From the NCBI RefSeq assembly GCF_947366995.1, contig NZ_CANBCC010000036.1, forward strand, positions 1 through 39,286: a stretch of 39,286 bases of DNA, read 5' to 3'. The notes beneath the pieces are model-generated. The model ran no database searches. It was not told where the DNA came from and saw nothing but the letters and a program-made list of their open reading frames with translations. Shown piece by piece: positions 26,359 to 34,358 of this stretch (positions within the stretch are counted from its first letter, which is position 1; every line of letters begins with the position of its first letter). The position numbers and the translations under genes were made by a program. This DNA is from an uncultured Aquabacterium sp. GTDB taxonomy: Bacteria; Pseudomonadota; Gammaproteobacteria; Burkholderiales; Burkholderiaceae_C.

Positions 26359-27558
26359 ATGGTGGGCATCGCTGCATTGATCGACCTGGAGCCCGTGCTG
26401 GAGATGCTGGCGCTTGGCGCCGTCCTGGCGCTGGTCCCGACGGCGCTGGTGGCGTGGCGCGCTCATCGCCAGGGCGTGCGCGGCTGGGCCGCCTGGCAGA
26501 GGGTGCTCACGGTCGCCACCCTGTTTCTGACACTCGATCTGGTGGTCTTCGGTGCCTTCACCCGCCTGACCGATTCGGGGCTGGGTTGCCCGGACTGGCC
26601 GGGGTGCTATGGCGAGACCAGTCCCTGGGGGGCGAAGACCGCCATTGCGGCCGAGCAAGCCGCGCGTCCGCATGGCCCGGTCACCCACCACAAGGCCTGG
26701 ATCGAGATGCTGCACCGCTATCTGGCCACGGCCGTCGGGGCACTGATCACCGGGCTCATGGTGGCGGCATGGCGGCGGCGCCATGCACCCGGTGCGCTCT
26801 CGCCGTGGTGGCCCACGCTGACCTTCGTGTGGGTGTGCGTACAGGGCGCTTTCGGGGCCCTCACGGTCACGTTGAAGCTGCAGCCCCTCATCGTGACGCT
26901 GCACCTGCTGGGCGCGCTGCTGGGCGTGGGGCTGCTGACCGCGCAGGTGCGGGCCCTGCACCCGGCAGGCTCACGGTATGAGCGTGAGACCACCAAGGTC
27001 TGGGCCTCGTCACCCTGGCGCCGCGCCGGCATGCTTCTGCTGGCTGTGCTGGCCGTGCAGATCGCGCTGGGCGCCTGGGTCAGCAGCAACTATGCCGTGC
27101 TGGCCTGTGCCGACTTCCCAACCTGTCAGGGCCGGTGGTGGCCGGACATGGACGCCGCCACGGGCTTCACGCTGTGGCGCCCGCTGGGCGAGAACGGGCA
27201 GGGCGGCTGGATTGCCCTGCCGGCGCTCACCGCCATCCACATGGCGCATCGCCTGATGGCCGTGGTCGTGCTGCTGGCCTTGCTCGCTTATGGCTGGGGT
27301 CTGCTGCGTCACACGGTCTGGCACCACGAGGGCCGCGTCCTGCTTGCGATGGGGGCATGGCAATTGCTCACCGGGCTCAGCAATGTGGTGCTGAACTGGC
27401 CGCTGGTGGCCGCGCTGGCCCACACCTTGGGTGCGGCGTTGCTGGTGTGGTGGCTGGTGCGCCTGCTGGTGCTGCCGGGCTGGGCGCGGCCCGTGGGTGC
27501 CACGGCGGAGGCATCCAAGGGTCTTCACGCTACAAACCGGCTGCAACGCGCGCCATAG
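26359..27558 (+). CDS. ctaA: Heme A synthase (CtaA/Cox15)
   Basis: CtaA oxidises the C8 methyl of heme O to the formyl of heme A. The protein has eight membrane helices in two related halves. The first half carries FTRLTDSGLGCPDWPGCYG (Cys77, Cys83) and His119 in EMLHRYLAT and His182 in TLHLLGALLG. The second half carries VLACADFPTCQGRW, IHMAHRLMAV and AHTLGAALLVWW, which supply the second cysteine pair and heme ligands. The 399 residues are usual for the betaproteobacterial form. ATG 26359 lies 14 bases after the previous stop with CGGAG upstream. ctaB follows, completing heme A synthesis. Confidence 0.94.
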   Translation: MVGIAALIDLEPVLEMLALGAVLALVPTALVAWRAHRQGVRGWAAWQRVLTVATLFLTLDLVVFGAFTRLTDSGLGCPDWPGCYGETSPWGAKTAIAAEQAARPHGPVTHHKAWIEMLHRYLATAVGALITGLMVAAWRRRHAPGALSPWWPTLTFVWVCVQGAFGALTVTLKLQPLIVTLHLLGALLGVGLLTAQVRALHPAGSRYERETTKVWASSPWRRAGMLLLAVLAVQIALGAWVSSNYAVLACADFPTCQGRWWPDMDAATGFTLWRPLGENGQGGWIALPALTAIHMAHRLMAVVVLLALLAYGWGLLRHTVWHHEGRVLLAMGAWQLLTGLSNVVLNWPLVAALAHTLGAALLVWWLVRLLVLPGWARPVGATAEASKGLHATNRLQRAP

Positions 27559-27618
27559 TCGATTCCGCCTCTCTCGTGCTGTCGGCCCTTTGCCGGTCCC
27601 CATCCTTCGGAGACGACC

Positions 27619-28539
27619 ATGCCTGACACGATCGCCTCGCCCCAGGTCGCCGCCGCGCCGGCCCTGCTGTCCAGTTGGCGCCAGTACTACGTCCTCACGA
27701 AGCCGCGCGTGGTGCAGCTCATCGTGTTCTGCGCGGTCATCGGCATGCTGCTCGCCGTGCCCGGTGTGCCGACGGCCGCCGAGGCCCTGACCGCGGTGGC
27801 CGCCTGTGCCGGCATCTGGCTCGTGGCCGGGGCGGCAGCCGCCTTCAATTGCCTGGTCGAGCAAGGCATCGACGCGCGCATGAAGCGCACCGCCTGGCGC
27901 CCCACGGCCCGCGGCGAACTCTCGCGCACCCAGACGCTGTTGTTCAGTTCCGTGCTGTGCGGGCTCGGCATGCTGGTGTTGGCCGTGTGGGTCAACCTGC
28001 TCACCATGTGGCTCACCCTCGCCACGTTTGTGGGCTATGCCGTCGTCTACACCGTGCTGCTCAAGCCCATGACGCCGCAGAACATCGTCATTGGCGGCGC
28101 GTCCGGCGCGATGCCGCCCGTGCTGGGCTGGGCCGCCATGCGCGGTTCGGTCGACCCCGAGGCGCTGATGCTGTGCCTCATCATCTTCCTGTGGACGCCG
28201 CCGCACTTCTGGTCGCTGGCGCTGTACCGCGTCGAGGACTACGCCCGCGCCGGCCTGCCGATGCTGCCGGTCACGCACGGCAACGCGTTCACGCGGCTGC
28301 ACATCCTGCTGTACACCGTGGTGCTGCTGGCCGGCAGCCTGCTGCCCTTCATTTACGGCATGAGTGGCTGGTTTTACCTGGTCAGCGCTTTGGTGCTGGG
28401 CGGCTTGTTCGTGGCATACGCGTGGCGGCTGTGGCGGCGTTACAGTGACGAACTGGCCCGCAAGACCTTCCGCTTCTCCATCATCCACCTGATGCTGATG
28501 TTTGCTGCCTTGCTGGTCGACCACTACTGGATCCTCTAG
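27619..28539 (+). CDS. ctaB: Protoheme IX farnesyltransferase (heme O synthase)
   Basis: This UbiA-family membrane prenyltransferase joins farnesyl diphosphate to heme B, giving heme O for CtaA. The first polyprenyl-binding motif is [20 protein letters not shown] (Asn77 to Pro95); the first acidic residue is Glu81 where many homologs have Asp. The [15 protein letters not shown] block and [32 protein letters not shown] segment (about 194-221) match the second conserved region. The 306 residues and about nine helices are typical. AGGAGA-like GGAGA precedes ATG 27619. Synonym cyoE. Confidence 0.95.
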   Translation: MPDTIASPQVAAAPALLSSWRQYYVLTKPRVVQLIVFCAVIGMLLAVPGVPTAAEALTAVAACAGIWLVAGAAAAFNCLVEQGIDARMKRTAWRPTARGELSRTQTLLFSSVLCGLGMLVLAVWVNLLTMWLTLATFVGYAVVYTVLLKPMTPQNIVIGGASGAMPPVLGWAAMRGSVDPEALMLCLIIFLWTPPHFWSLALYRVEDYARAGLPMLPVTHGNAFTRLHILLYTVVLLAGSLLPFIYGMSGWFYLVSALVLGGLFVAYAWRLWRRYSDELARKTFRFSIIHLMLMFAALLVDHYWIL

Positions 28540-28545
28540 ACCACC

Positions 28546-29169
28546 ATGCGCATGCGTTTTTCTCCCGGCCGTCGTCGGCTGGGCCTGGCGGCGGTGTCCG
28601 CCCTGTTTCTGGCTGCCTGCGACATGCCGTCGTCCACGCCGCCGAAGCCGAAGGTCGCCTTCAACGGCGTCGACATCACCGGGGCGAACTACGCCCGCAC
28701 GCTGAACCTCAAGGACTTCGACGGCCGTCCGCGTTCGCTCGACGAGTTCAAGGGCAAGGTCGTCTTCGTGTTCTTCGGCTTCACGCAGTGTCCCGACGTG
28801 TGCCCCACGACCATGGCCGAACTGGCCGAGGTGCGTCGGCGCCTGGGCCCGGATGGCAACAAGGTGCAAGGCGTGTTCGTCACTGTCGACCCTGACCGCG
28901 ACACGCCCGAGGTGCTCAAGGCTTACCTGGGCAACCTCGACAAGGACTTCATCGGCCTGCGCGGCAGCAAGGAAGAGACCGACGCGGCCAGCCGCGAGTT
29001 CAAGGTCTTCTACCAGAAGGTGCCCACCCAGGGCGACCAGTACACCATCGACCACACCGCGGGCGGTTATCTGTTCGACCCGGCCGGCCGCGTGCGGCTG
29101 TTCGTGCGTTACGGCATGGGTGCAGACAAGCTCACCGCCGACGTGACGCAACTTCTGGGCACGAGTTGA
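28546..29169 (+). CDS. SCO1/SenC family copper chaperone (lipoprotein)
   Basis: SCO proteins deliver or reduce copper for the CuA site of subunit II in the periplasm. The N terminus is a lipoprotein signal with lipobox LAAC (Cys25). The copper ligands are intact: Cys82 and Cys86 in CPDVC, and His170 in TIDHTAG. FVTVDPDRDTPEVLKAY and YLFDPAGRVRLFVRYG are standard family blocks. The 207 residues are normal. It follows ctaB by six bases and is probably the last gene of the oxidase assembly operon. Confidence 0.94.
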   Translation: MRMRFSPGRRRLGLAAVSALFLAACDMPSSTPPKPKVAFNGVDITGANYARTLNLKDFDGRPRSLDEFKGKVVFVFFGFTQCPDVCPTTMAELAEVRRRLGPDGNKVQGVFVTVDPDRDTPEVLKAYLGNLDKDFIGLRGSKEETDAASREFKVFYQKVPTQGDQYTIDHTAGGYLFDPAGRVRLFVRYGMGADKLTADVTQLLGTS

Positions 29170-29247
29170 AACGCATTGTGTCGACCGGCCTGCTCGTGAG
29201 GATTTGACACGTCTTCATCCGCGTTCTGACGAATACTCCGTCGAATT

Positions 29248-29277
29248 CATGGCGGCCCGGATGGTCCGGGTGCCATG
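29248..29277. repeat. Strong hairpin behind the oxidase cluster
   Basis: CATGGC pairs with GCCATG, and CCCGGA with TCCGGG across a three-base loop, separated by a small asymmetric bulge. It lies 78 bases after the sco stop. No T tract follows on either strand, so termination here would be atypical; a Rho-dependent end or an RNA-stabilising structure is possible. Confidence 0.5.
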
Positions 29278-29373
29278 CCAGGGGTTTAATGGGGTGAGGA
29301 CGGGCCGGCTGCCATCGTGCAGGTCAGAAGCCCGACCGCCTGGCCGTTCAGGCAGCGAGTAAGGCAATCCGGG

Positions 29374-31317
29374 ATGTTCAAGCGTGTGGTTCTGGCGGTC
29401 GGCCTGTTGGCGGGCGCGCTGGCAGGATGCGGTGGTGGCGGTGGTGGCGCCACGCCGGGCTCGGTGGCCTTGGCGCCCACGGCTGGGCCGGACGAGACGG
29501 CCCAGGCATCCGGCTTGGTGCTGGCGGTGGCGCCCCTGGGCGCCTCCTCCACCGCGCGCGTCGCGTGTGCCGAGACGCAAGCCGTGTCGGTCGAAACGCT
29601 GGGCGCCCGGCCCGACGACGGCGTGGACGACACCGCCGTGCTGCAGCAGGCCATCAACATGGCGCCGGCCGGCACCACGTTCGTGTTCCCTGCGGGCGTG
29701 TACCAGATCTCCGCCATGCTGCTGCCGCGGTCGGACCTGACCCTGTGTGCCAGCAGCACCGCCACGTTGCGCTGGACAGGCGGCTCGGGTCATCTGATTG
29801 ACGCAGCCTATCGCGGCCGTGCCGATCGATTCAACCTCTACAACCTGGTGTTTGACGGCGCCTCCGTCATCCTGGCCGGCTCGGGCAATCGGGTGGTGAA
29901 CAACACCTTCCGCAACGTCAACCGCCCGGGCACGGCGCTGGAGTCCGACCACACGCGCATGCATGCGCTGCACATCGTCGGCTTCGAGGACGGCGTGATC
30001 GAGCACAACGTGTTCGACAACATCGACACCAACACCGCGCTGATCGGCCACGGCGTCTCGGGCAGTGTCATCCGCAACAACAGCATGGGCCGGGTCTACC
30101 AGGCCATGCACTTTTTCGAGATCACCGGCACGGAGGTTGCGCAGAACCGCCTGTCCGGCATGCGGCGCATGGGCATCGAGGTGCAGGGCAGCAACCTTCG
30201 CGGCCTCGTCATCCGCGACAACGTGCTGTCCGACTGGCGTTTCGAGGCCGATCAGCGTGAACTGATCGGCATGTCGGTGGTGTCGGGCGACAGCGTGGTG
30301 ATCCAAGGCAACGTGCTGCGATGCGGGGCGGGTTGCGACAACAGCGAGCGCGGCTGGGGCATGGAGCTCGGCGGTGCGGGCACCCTGGCGGTTCAGCGCA
30401 ACGTGGTGCAGGGCTTTGCCATCGGGCTCGGCGTGGCGATCCTCGACAGCGTCACCCTGGACGGCAACGCCGTCTACGACAGCCACGCGGCCATCTACAA
30501 ATTCAACAACGGGCCGGTGTCCGGCAGCATGCGGGTGACGGGCAACCACATCGAGAATGCCCGCGATTGCGGCATCTGCGGCGAGTGGTCCCTCACCCGG
30601 GCGCCCGTGCTCAGTGGCAACACCGTTGCACGCGAAGCCGGTCGGTGGGCGGGGGATGCCGGGCGTCGCTACGTCGGCATCATCGCCAGCCCGGTCACCA
30701 GCGGGGCGGCGGCCATGCAGATCCAGGGCAATCGCCTGCTGCTGGAGGGCAGCGCCGCGGCGGGCCTGCACGGCTGGGGCGTGTGCCTGTGCGGTGTCAA
30801 CGGCAACCTGTCGGGGCTCACCTTGTCGGGCAACTGGTTCGGGGGCAGTGGCGGAGACTGGGGCGGTGGCGTCCTGATCAACGCCGAGCGCGCCGCCGGC
30901 GGGGTGCGATTTGCCAGCAACCAGTTCCAGAACATGGCCATGGCTGTCGCCGGTGTGCACACCTGGCTGGCCGGCGGTTTCACGGCGTCGGGCAACACCG
31001 CGTTCAACGTGCCAACGGCCGGCCTGTGGCCCGGCGTGGTCGATGCCTCGGCCCGTGTCGATCTGCCCCGCCTCGGGCTGACGGCCAGCGCGTCAGGCAG
31101 CCAGCGCACGCTGCAGTTGTCCGGCCTGGCGGGTGGCATCAACGCCACCTGGCTCTTCGGCGACGGGTTGTCTGCCACGTCGACGGCCACGGGCATCCGT
31201 CACCTGTACGCGGTCAACGGGGGGCAGACGATGCGTGCCCGCGCCTGGGTCGGCCACGCGTCCGGCGCATGGCTCACGGCCAGCGCGGCTTTGCCGTTCA
31301 CGGCACCGACGCCCTGA
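29374..31317 (+). CDS. Right-handed beta-helix lipoprotein with PKD-like tail
   Basis: This predicted surface or periplasmic lipoprotein starts with a signal peptide and lipobox LAGC, directly followed by a glycine run. Residues about 65-110 contain TLGARPDDGVDDTAVLQQAI and FVFPAGVYQIS, the entry motif of the pectate-lyase-superfamily (glycosyl hydrolase 28-related) beta-helix. The following 400 residues show repeated N-x-(V/L)-xx-(N/D/G) coils such as GNRVVNNTFRNV, GSVIRNNSMGRV and GLVIRDNVLSD. The C terminus has WLFGDGLSATS and IRHLYAVNGG, resembling a PKD domain. It may bind or cleave a polysaccharide; no catalytic residues can be assigned. ATG 29374 is preceded by AAGG. Total length is 647 residues. 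Confidence 0.8.
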   Translation: MFKRVVLAVGLLAGALAGCGGGGGGATPGSVALAPTAGPDETAQASGLVLAVAPLGASSTARVACAETQAVSVETLGARPDDGVDDTAVLQQAINMAPAGTTFVFPAGVYQISAMLLPRSDLTLCASSTATLRWTGGSGHLIDAAYRGRADRFNLYNLVFDGASVILAGSGNRVVNNTFRNVNRPGTALESDHTRMHALHIVGFEDGVIEHNVFDNIDTNTALIGHGVSGSVIRNNSMGRVYQAMHFFEITGTEVAQNRLSGMRRMGIEVQGSNLRGLVIRDNVLSDWRFEADQRELIGMSVVSGDSVVIQGNVLRCGAGCDNSERGWGMELGGAGTLAVQRNVVQGFAIGLGVAILDSVTLDGNAVYDSHAAIYKFNNGPVSGSMRVTGNHIENARDCGICGEWSLTRAPVLSGNTVAREAGRWAGDAGRRYVGIIASPVTSGAAAMQIQGNRLLLEGSAAAGLHGWGVCLCGVNGNLSGLTLSGNWFGGSGGDWGGGVLINAERAAGGVRFASNQFQNMAMAVAGVHTWLAGGFTASGNTAFNVPTAGLWPGVVDASARVDLPRLGLTASASGSQRTLQLSGLAGGINATWLFGDGLSATSTATGIRHLYAVNGGQTMRARAWVGHASGAWLTASAALPFTAPTP

Positions 31318-31328
31318 ACTCGCGGACC

Positions 31329-32192
31329 TCAGGCGCTCAGCAGCGTGAAGCTCTGGCGACCTGTCCAGTTTTCCTGCGGGCCGAGCGTGACCGGCTGAAA
31401 GACCCGGGCCCCTTCGACGCACAGCATGTGCTGCCAGCCGTCGGGGGGCATGTCCTTCAGCGCCGCGCACTTCTCGGGGCCCGGGTTCCAGATCACCGCG
31501 TCAGGCAGGCCTTCGGTCTCGATCGCGAGGCGACGCGGGCCATCCCGCAGCAGCAGGCCTGCCGGCACCTTCTCGTAGATCCGGTCGATCTCGCCGTGGA
31601 AGCGCTTTTCCGGATGGTCCTCGATGGTCTCGGTGCGCAGCAGGCTGTCGACATAGCGGCAGCCTTCCAGGCCTTGCAGACGCACTTGCTGCAAGTCGGA
31701 CACGGCCAGGTAGGTGTGCAGGGCCGCGGCGAACGGCCAGGTGGTCGTGCCCGTGTTCTCGGCAAACAGCTCCAGATCCAGGCGACCGCCGCTGACGGAC
31801 ACCGTCAACTCCAGCGTGAAGCCATGCGGCCAGATGGCCCGCGTGGCCTCGTCGTCCTGCAGCACGAACGTGGCCTGCGCGTGGTCGCGTCCGGCGTGGC
31901 CGCCTTCCAGGCGCCAGGCGCGGTTGCGTGCCAGACCATGCCGGGGCAGGCTCACGTCCGGGCCGCGTTGCTCGAATTGCGGGAAGATGACGGGCACGCC
32001 ACCGCGCACCGCCTGGCCTTCGCCGGCCACCGCGCGCGGCGACAGGTACAGCTGTTCCTGGCCACCGGCCGGAATCCACGAGACCACGTGCCCCCCGTGC
32101 AGCAGCACGGTCGCCTGGGCCCCGTCGGGTGATTGGATCTGCACGGCGGGTTGACCCAGCACCTGGGTCATCGGAAAGGTCGGTTCACTCAT
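31329..32192 (-). CDS. D-hexose-6-phosphate mutarotase (YeaD-like, aldose 1-epimerase family)
   Basis: This is a cytoplasmic galactose-mutarotase-like enzyme that interconverts the anomers of hexose 6-phosphates. Family blocks are LLHGGHVVSWIP (about 27-38), GGVPVIFPQF (about 63-72), HGLARNRAW (about 82-90), AALHTYLAVSD (the His is the likely catalytic residue, about 157) and VIWNPGPEKCAALKDMP (about 236-252, with the partner acid in this region). The 287 residues are typical. The ATG at 32192 overlaps the stop of the upstream DUF429 gene as ATGA, which decides the start. It ends 11 bases from the convergent beta-helix gene. Confidence 0.9.
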   Translation of the reverse strand: MSEPTFPMTQVLGQPAVQIQSPDGAQATVLLHGGHVVSWIPAGGQEQLYLSPRAVAGEGQAVRGGVPVIFPQFEQRGPDVSLPRHGLARNRAWRLEGGHAGRDHAQATFVLQDDEATRAIWPHGFTLELTVSVSGGRLDLELFAENTGTTTWPFAAALHTYLAVSDLQQVRLQGLEGCRYVDSLLRTETIEDHPEKRFHGEIDRIYEKVPAGLLLRDGPRRLAIETEGLPDAVIWNPGPEKCAALKDMPPDGWQHMLCVEGARVFQPVTLGPQENWTGRQSFTLLSA

Positions 32193-33142
32193 CCCGTGAG
32201 TATCCATCCTTCGACCGGGTCGATGCCGGCAGGGATGCCATACCGGGCGTCTCCCGCTTCCGCACGCTGCTGTCCCCATGCGGCCTGGACGAGGCACAGC
32301 ACGGCGTCGAGCCGGTCGCCTTTCGGGTCGGCCACCAGCGCATCGTGCTGGGCGGCCGACAGCTTGAGCCGCAGGCCCAGGCGCGTGCGACCCTGCTCAA
32401 GCGCCGCCACCAGGTCCTTGCGGGCAATGAGGCGGTCGTCGGTGGCCACGGCATCGCTCTTGTAGCTGCGACGGCCCAGCACCTCGCGCGCCAGCCAGCC
32501 GGGGTAGGCCTCCAGCGCCACGGCGTGCGGGCGGCCTTCCCGCTGGCCGGGCAGCGTGAGGTCGGCCGCCACCAGGCGCATCAGGCCCTCGAAGTACATC
32601 TTGCCCACGGGCACATAGCGGGTCTGCAGCGGGCTGGTGCTGACCATGTCCGGGATGGCGAGGTCGGCGGTGCGGTGTGCCAGCCTGGGCCCCGGGGGGC
32701 GGTCTGCGAGCCAGGTGTCGCCCCAGCCATCCACCAGGCGCTGAAAACCTGCGCGGTCCTCGCAATGCGCGTGCAGGGCACGGATGAGGCGTTCTGTCTC
32801 GCTCAGTGCGTGAGCCTGATCAAGCGCCACGCCCGGCACGGGCTCAAGCCCGCCGAGCCAGCGTGGCAGCAGGCCGGGCCCATGCGTGGCGAGCGCCTCC
32901 ACGAACACGCGTGGCAGGCCGAAAGGAAAGTCACAGCCCATCACGAACCCGCTGGACAGCGGGCCCGGCGCGTCGGGGGCGAGAAGCGCGCTCAGCGCCG
33001 CATGCGTGGGCAGCTCGTCCACCCGCTCCAGCCGCACCACGCTGCCGACGCGGTGGCCCCACGCCAGCGTCAGCGGCTTGCGGCCGCTGGGCGCGCTGCT
33101 GAAGTCCAGGCCCAGCAGCCAGGGCGTTGCGGCCGAACCCAT
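32189..33142 (-). CDS. DUF429 domain protein
   Basis: This is a member of the DUF429 family, predicted to have an RNase H-like fold; its activity is unknown. The N terminus LLGLDFSSAP has the first-strand Asp typical of the fold. GCDFPFGLPR (about 69-78) and LEAYPGWLAREVLG (about 207-220) are the family's other conserved blocks. KGDRLDAVLCLVQAAW near the C terminus supplies a further conserved Asp. The 317 residues have no membrane segment. It is translationally coupled to the mutarotase gene and follows the BLUF gene by 16 bases. Confidence 0.85.
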   Translation of the reverse strand: MGSAATPWLLGLDFSSAPSGRKPLTLAWGHRVGSVVRLERVDELPTHAALSALLAPDAPGPLSSGFVMGCDFPFGLPRVFVEALATHGPGLLPRWLGGLEPVPGVALDQAHALSETERLIRALHAHCEDRAGFQRLVDGWGDTWLADRPPGPRLAHRTADLAIPDMVSTSPLQTRYVPVGKMYFEGLMRLVAADLTLPGQREGRPHAVALEAYPGWLAREVLGRRSYKSDAVATDDRLIARKDLVAALEQGRTRLGLRLKLSAAQHDALVADPKGDRLDAVLCLVQAAWGQQRAEAGDARYGIPAGIDPVEGWILTG

Positions 33143-33158
33143 GCCAGCGGCAACGTAC

Positions 33159-33587
33159 TCAGCTCTGGCGGCTGACGATGCAGGCCGTGGCGATCAGCTC
33201 TTCCAGCAAGGCCATCGACACCTCGCCGGACACCGCATAGGGATCCAGCACCGGCCGCTCGGAGTACTTCAGCAGCGTCGACGGGTTGACGCGCGCCAGG
33301 TTCACCTGGCCCATGGTCCAGCCCGCAAAGCGTCGCTCGGTGATCTCTTCGTAGCGCAGCAGCACCACATCGTGGTGGCGGGTGTCCTGACAGATGCGGG
33401 TGTACAGCTGGTTGACCTGCTCGCGGCCGCCTTCCAGCACCTGCATGAAGATGTCGCCACTGTGGCACAGCAGGCCCGTGATGCCGTGCTGCGGGTTGTC
33501 CTTGCGCGAGGCGGCCAGGATGGCGTCGATCGTTTCGGGCGTGAGCGGCACCTTCGCGCGGCTCGCATACAGCAGTCGAACCAGCAT
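33159..33587 (-). CDS. BLUF-domain blue-light sensor
   Basis: This is a short single-domain BLUF protein that binds FAD and senses blue light. The residues needed for the photocycle are present when compared with AppA: Tyr7 (LLYASRA), Asn31 (NPQHGITGLL), Gln49 (FMQVLEG), Trp90 and Met92 (GWTMG). The remaining 45 residues form the usual C-terminal helices. There is no GGDEF, EAL or other output domain, so signalling must be through a partner protein or complex. It starts three bases after the folE stop on the same strand. Whether it controls folE or other operon products cannot be seen. Confidence 0.92.
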   Translation of the reverse strand: MLVRLLYASRAKVPLTPETIDAILAASRKDNPQHGITGLLCHSGDIFMQVLEGGREQVNQLYTRICQDTRHHDVVLLRYEEITERRFAGWTMGQVNLARVNPSTLLKYSERPVLDPYAVSGEVSMALLEELIATACIVSRQS

Positions 33588-33590
33588 GGC

Positions 33591-34331
33591 TCAGCCTTTC
33601 TTGTGGTTGACCAGGGAGAGGAATTCGCGACGCAGGTTCGGGTCCTTCAGGAAGGAGCCGCGCATCACGCTGTTGATCATCTTCGAGTCCATGTCCTTGA
33701 CGCCGCGCCAGTGCATGCAGAAGTGGTCGGCTTCCATCACCACGGCCAGGCCGTCAGGGCTCATGCGCGACTGCAGCAGGTCGGCCACCTGCGTGACGGC
33801 TTCTTCCTGAATCTGCGGCCGGCTCATCACCCAGTCGATGAGGCGTGCGTACTTCGACAGGCCGATCAGGTTCGAGTGCTCGTTCGGCATGATGCCGATC
33901 CACACCCGGCCGATGATCGGGCACAGGTGATGCGAGCAAGCGCTGCGCACGGTGATCGGGCCGACGATCATCAGTTCATTGAGCCGCTCGGCGTTCGGAA
34001 ACTCGGTGACCGGCGGCGCCGCGTGATATCGCCCCTTGAAGATCTCGTTGAGGTACATCTTCGCGACACGGCGCGCGGTGTCCTGCGTGTTGTGGTCGCT
34101 CTCGGTGTCGATCACGAGGCTCGACAGCACGGCGCTCATCTTGTCCTGCACCTCGTCGAGCAGCTTTTCCAGCTCGCCCGGCTCGATGAACTCGGCGATG
34201 TTGTCGTTCGCGTGGAAGCGCCGCTGGGCGGCCTTCAGGCGCTCGCGGATCTTCACGGACACAGGCACGCCTTGGTCGTCGTCGGCCTCGGTGGCTTGGG
34301 GGTCGATGGCGCGCAGGGAAGGGCTGTTCAT
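33591..34331 (-). CDS. folE: GTP cyclohydrolase I (FolE)
   Basis: FolE converts GTP to 7,8-dihydroneopterin triphosphate, the first step of tetrahydrofolate synthesis. Zinc and catalytic residues are visible: Cys132 and His135 in ACSHH, with His134 next to them, and Cys205 in HFCMHWRGV. LIGLSKYARL and GLAVVMEADH are standard family segments. The 246 residues are slightly long because of a charged N-terminal extension of about 45 residues. AGGAA lies six bases before ATG 34331. It sits 27 bases behind the ligase gene and 3 bases before the BLUF gene. Confidence 0.95.
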   Translation of the reverse strand: MNSPSLRAIDPQATEADDDQGVPVSVKIRERLKAAQRRFHANDNIAEFIEPGELEKLLDEVQDKMSAVLSSLVIDTESDHNTQDTARRVAKMYLNEIFKGRYHAAPPVTEFPNAERLNELMIVGPITVRSACSHHLCPIIGRVWIGIMPNEHSNLIGLSKYARLIDWVMSRPQIQEEAVTQVADLLQSRMSPDGLAVVMEADHFCMHWRGVKDMDSKMINSVMRGSFLKDPNLRREFLSLVNHKKG

Positions 34332-34358
34332 GTCGGTTCCTGTCGGAGGAGGGGCACT

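Noticed and set aside
29437-29460. Simple GGT/GGC repeat as a phase-variable tract
   Set aside because: It encodes the glycine spacer after the lipobox, common in lipoproteins. The codons are mixed and too few for strand slippage.
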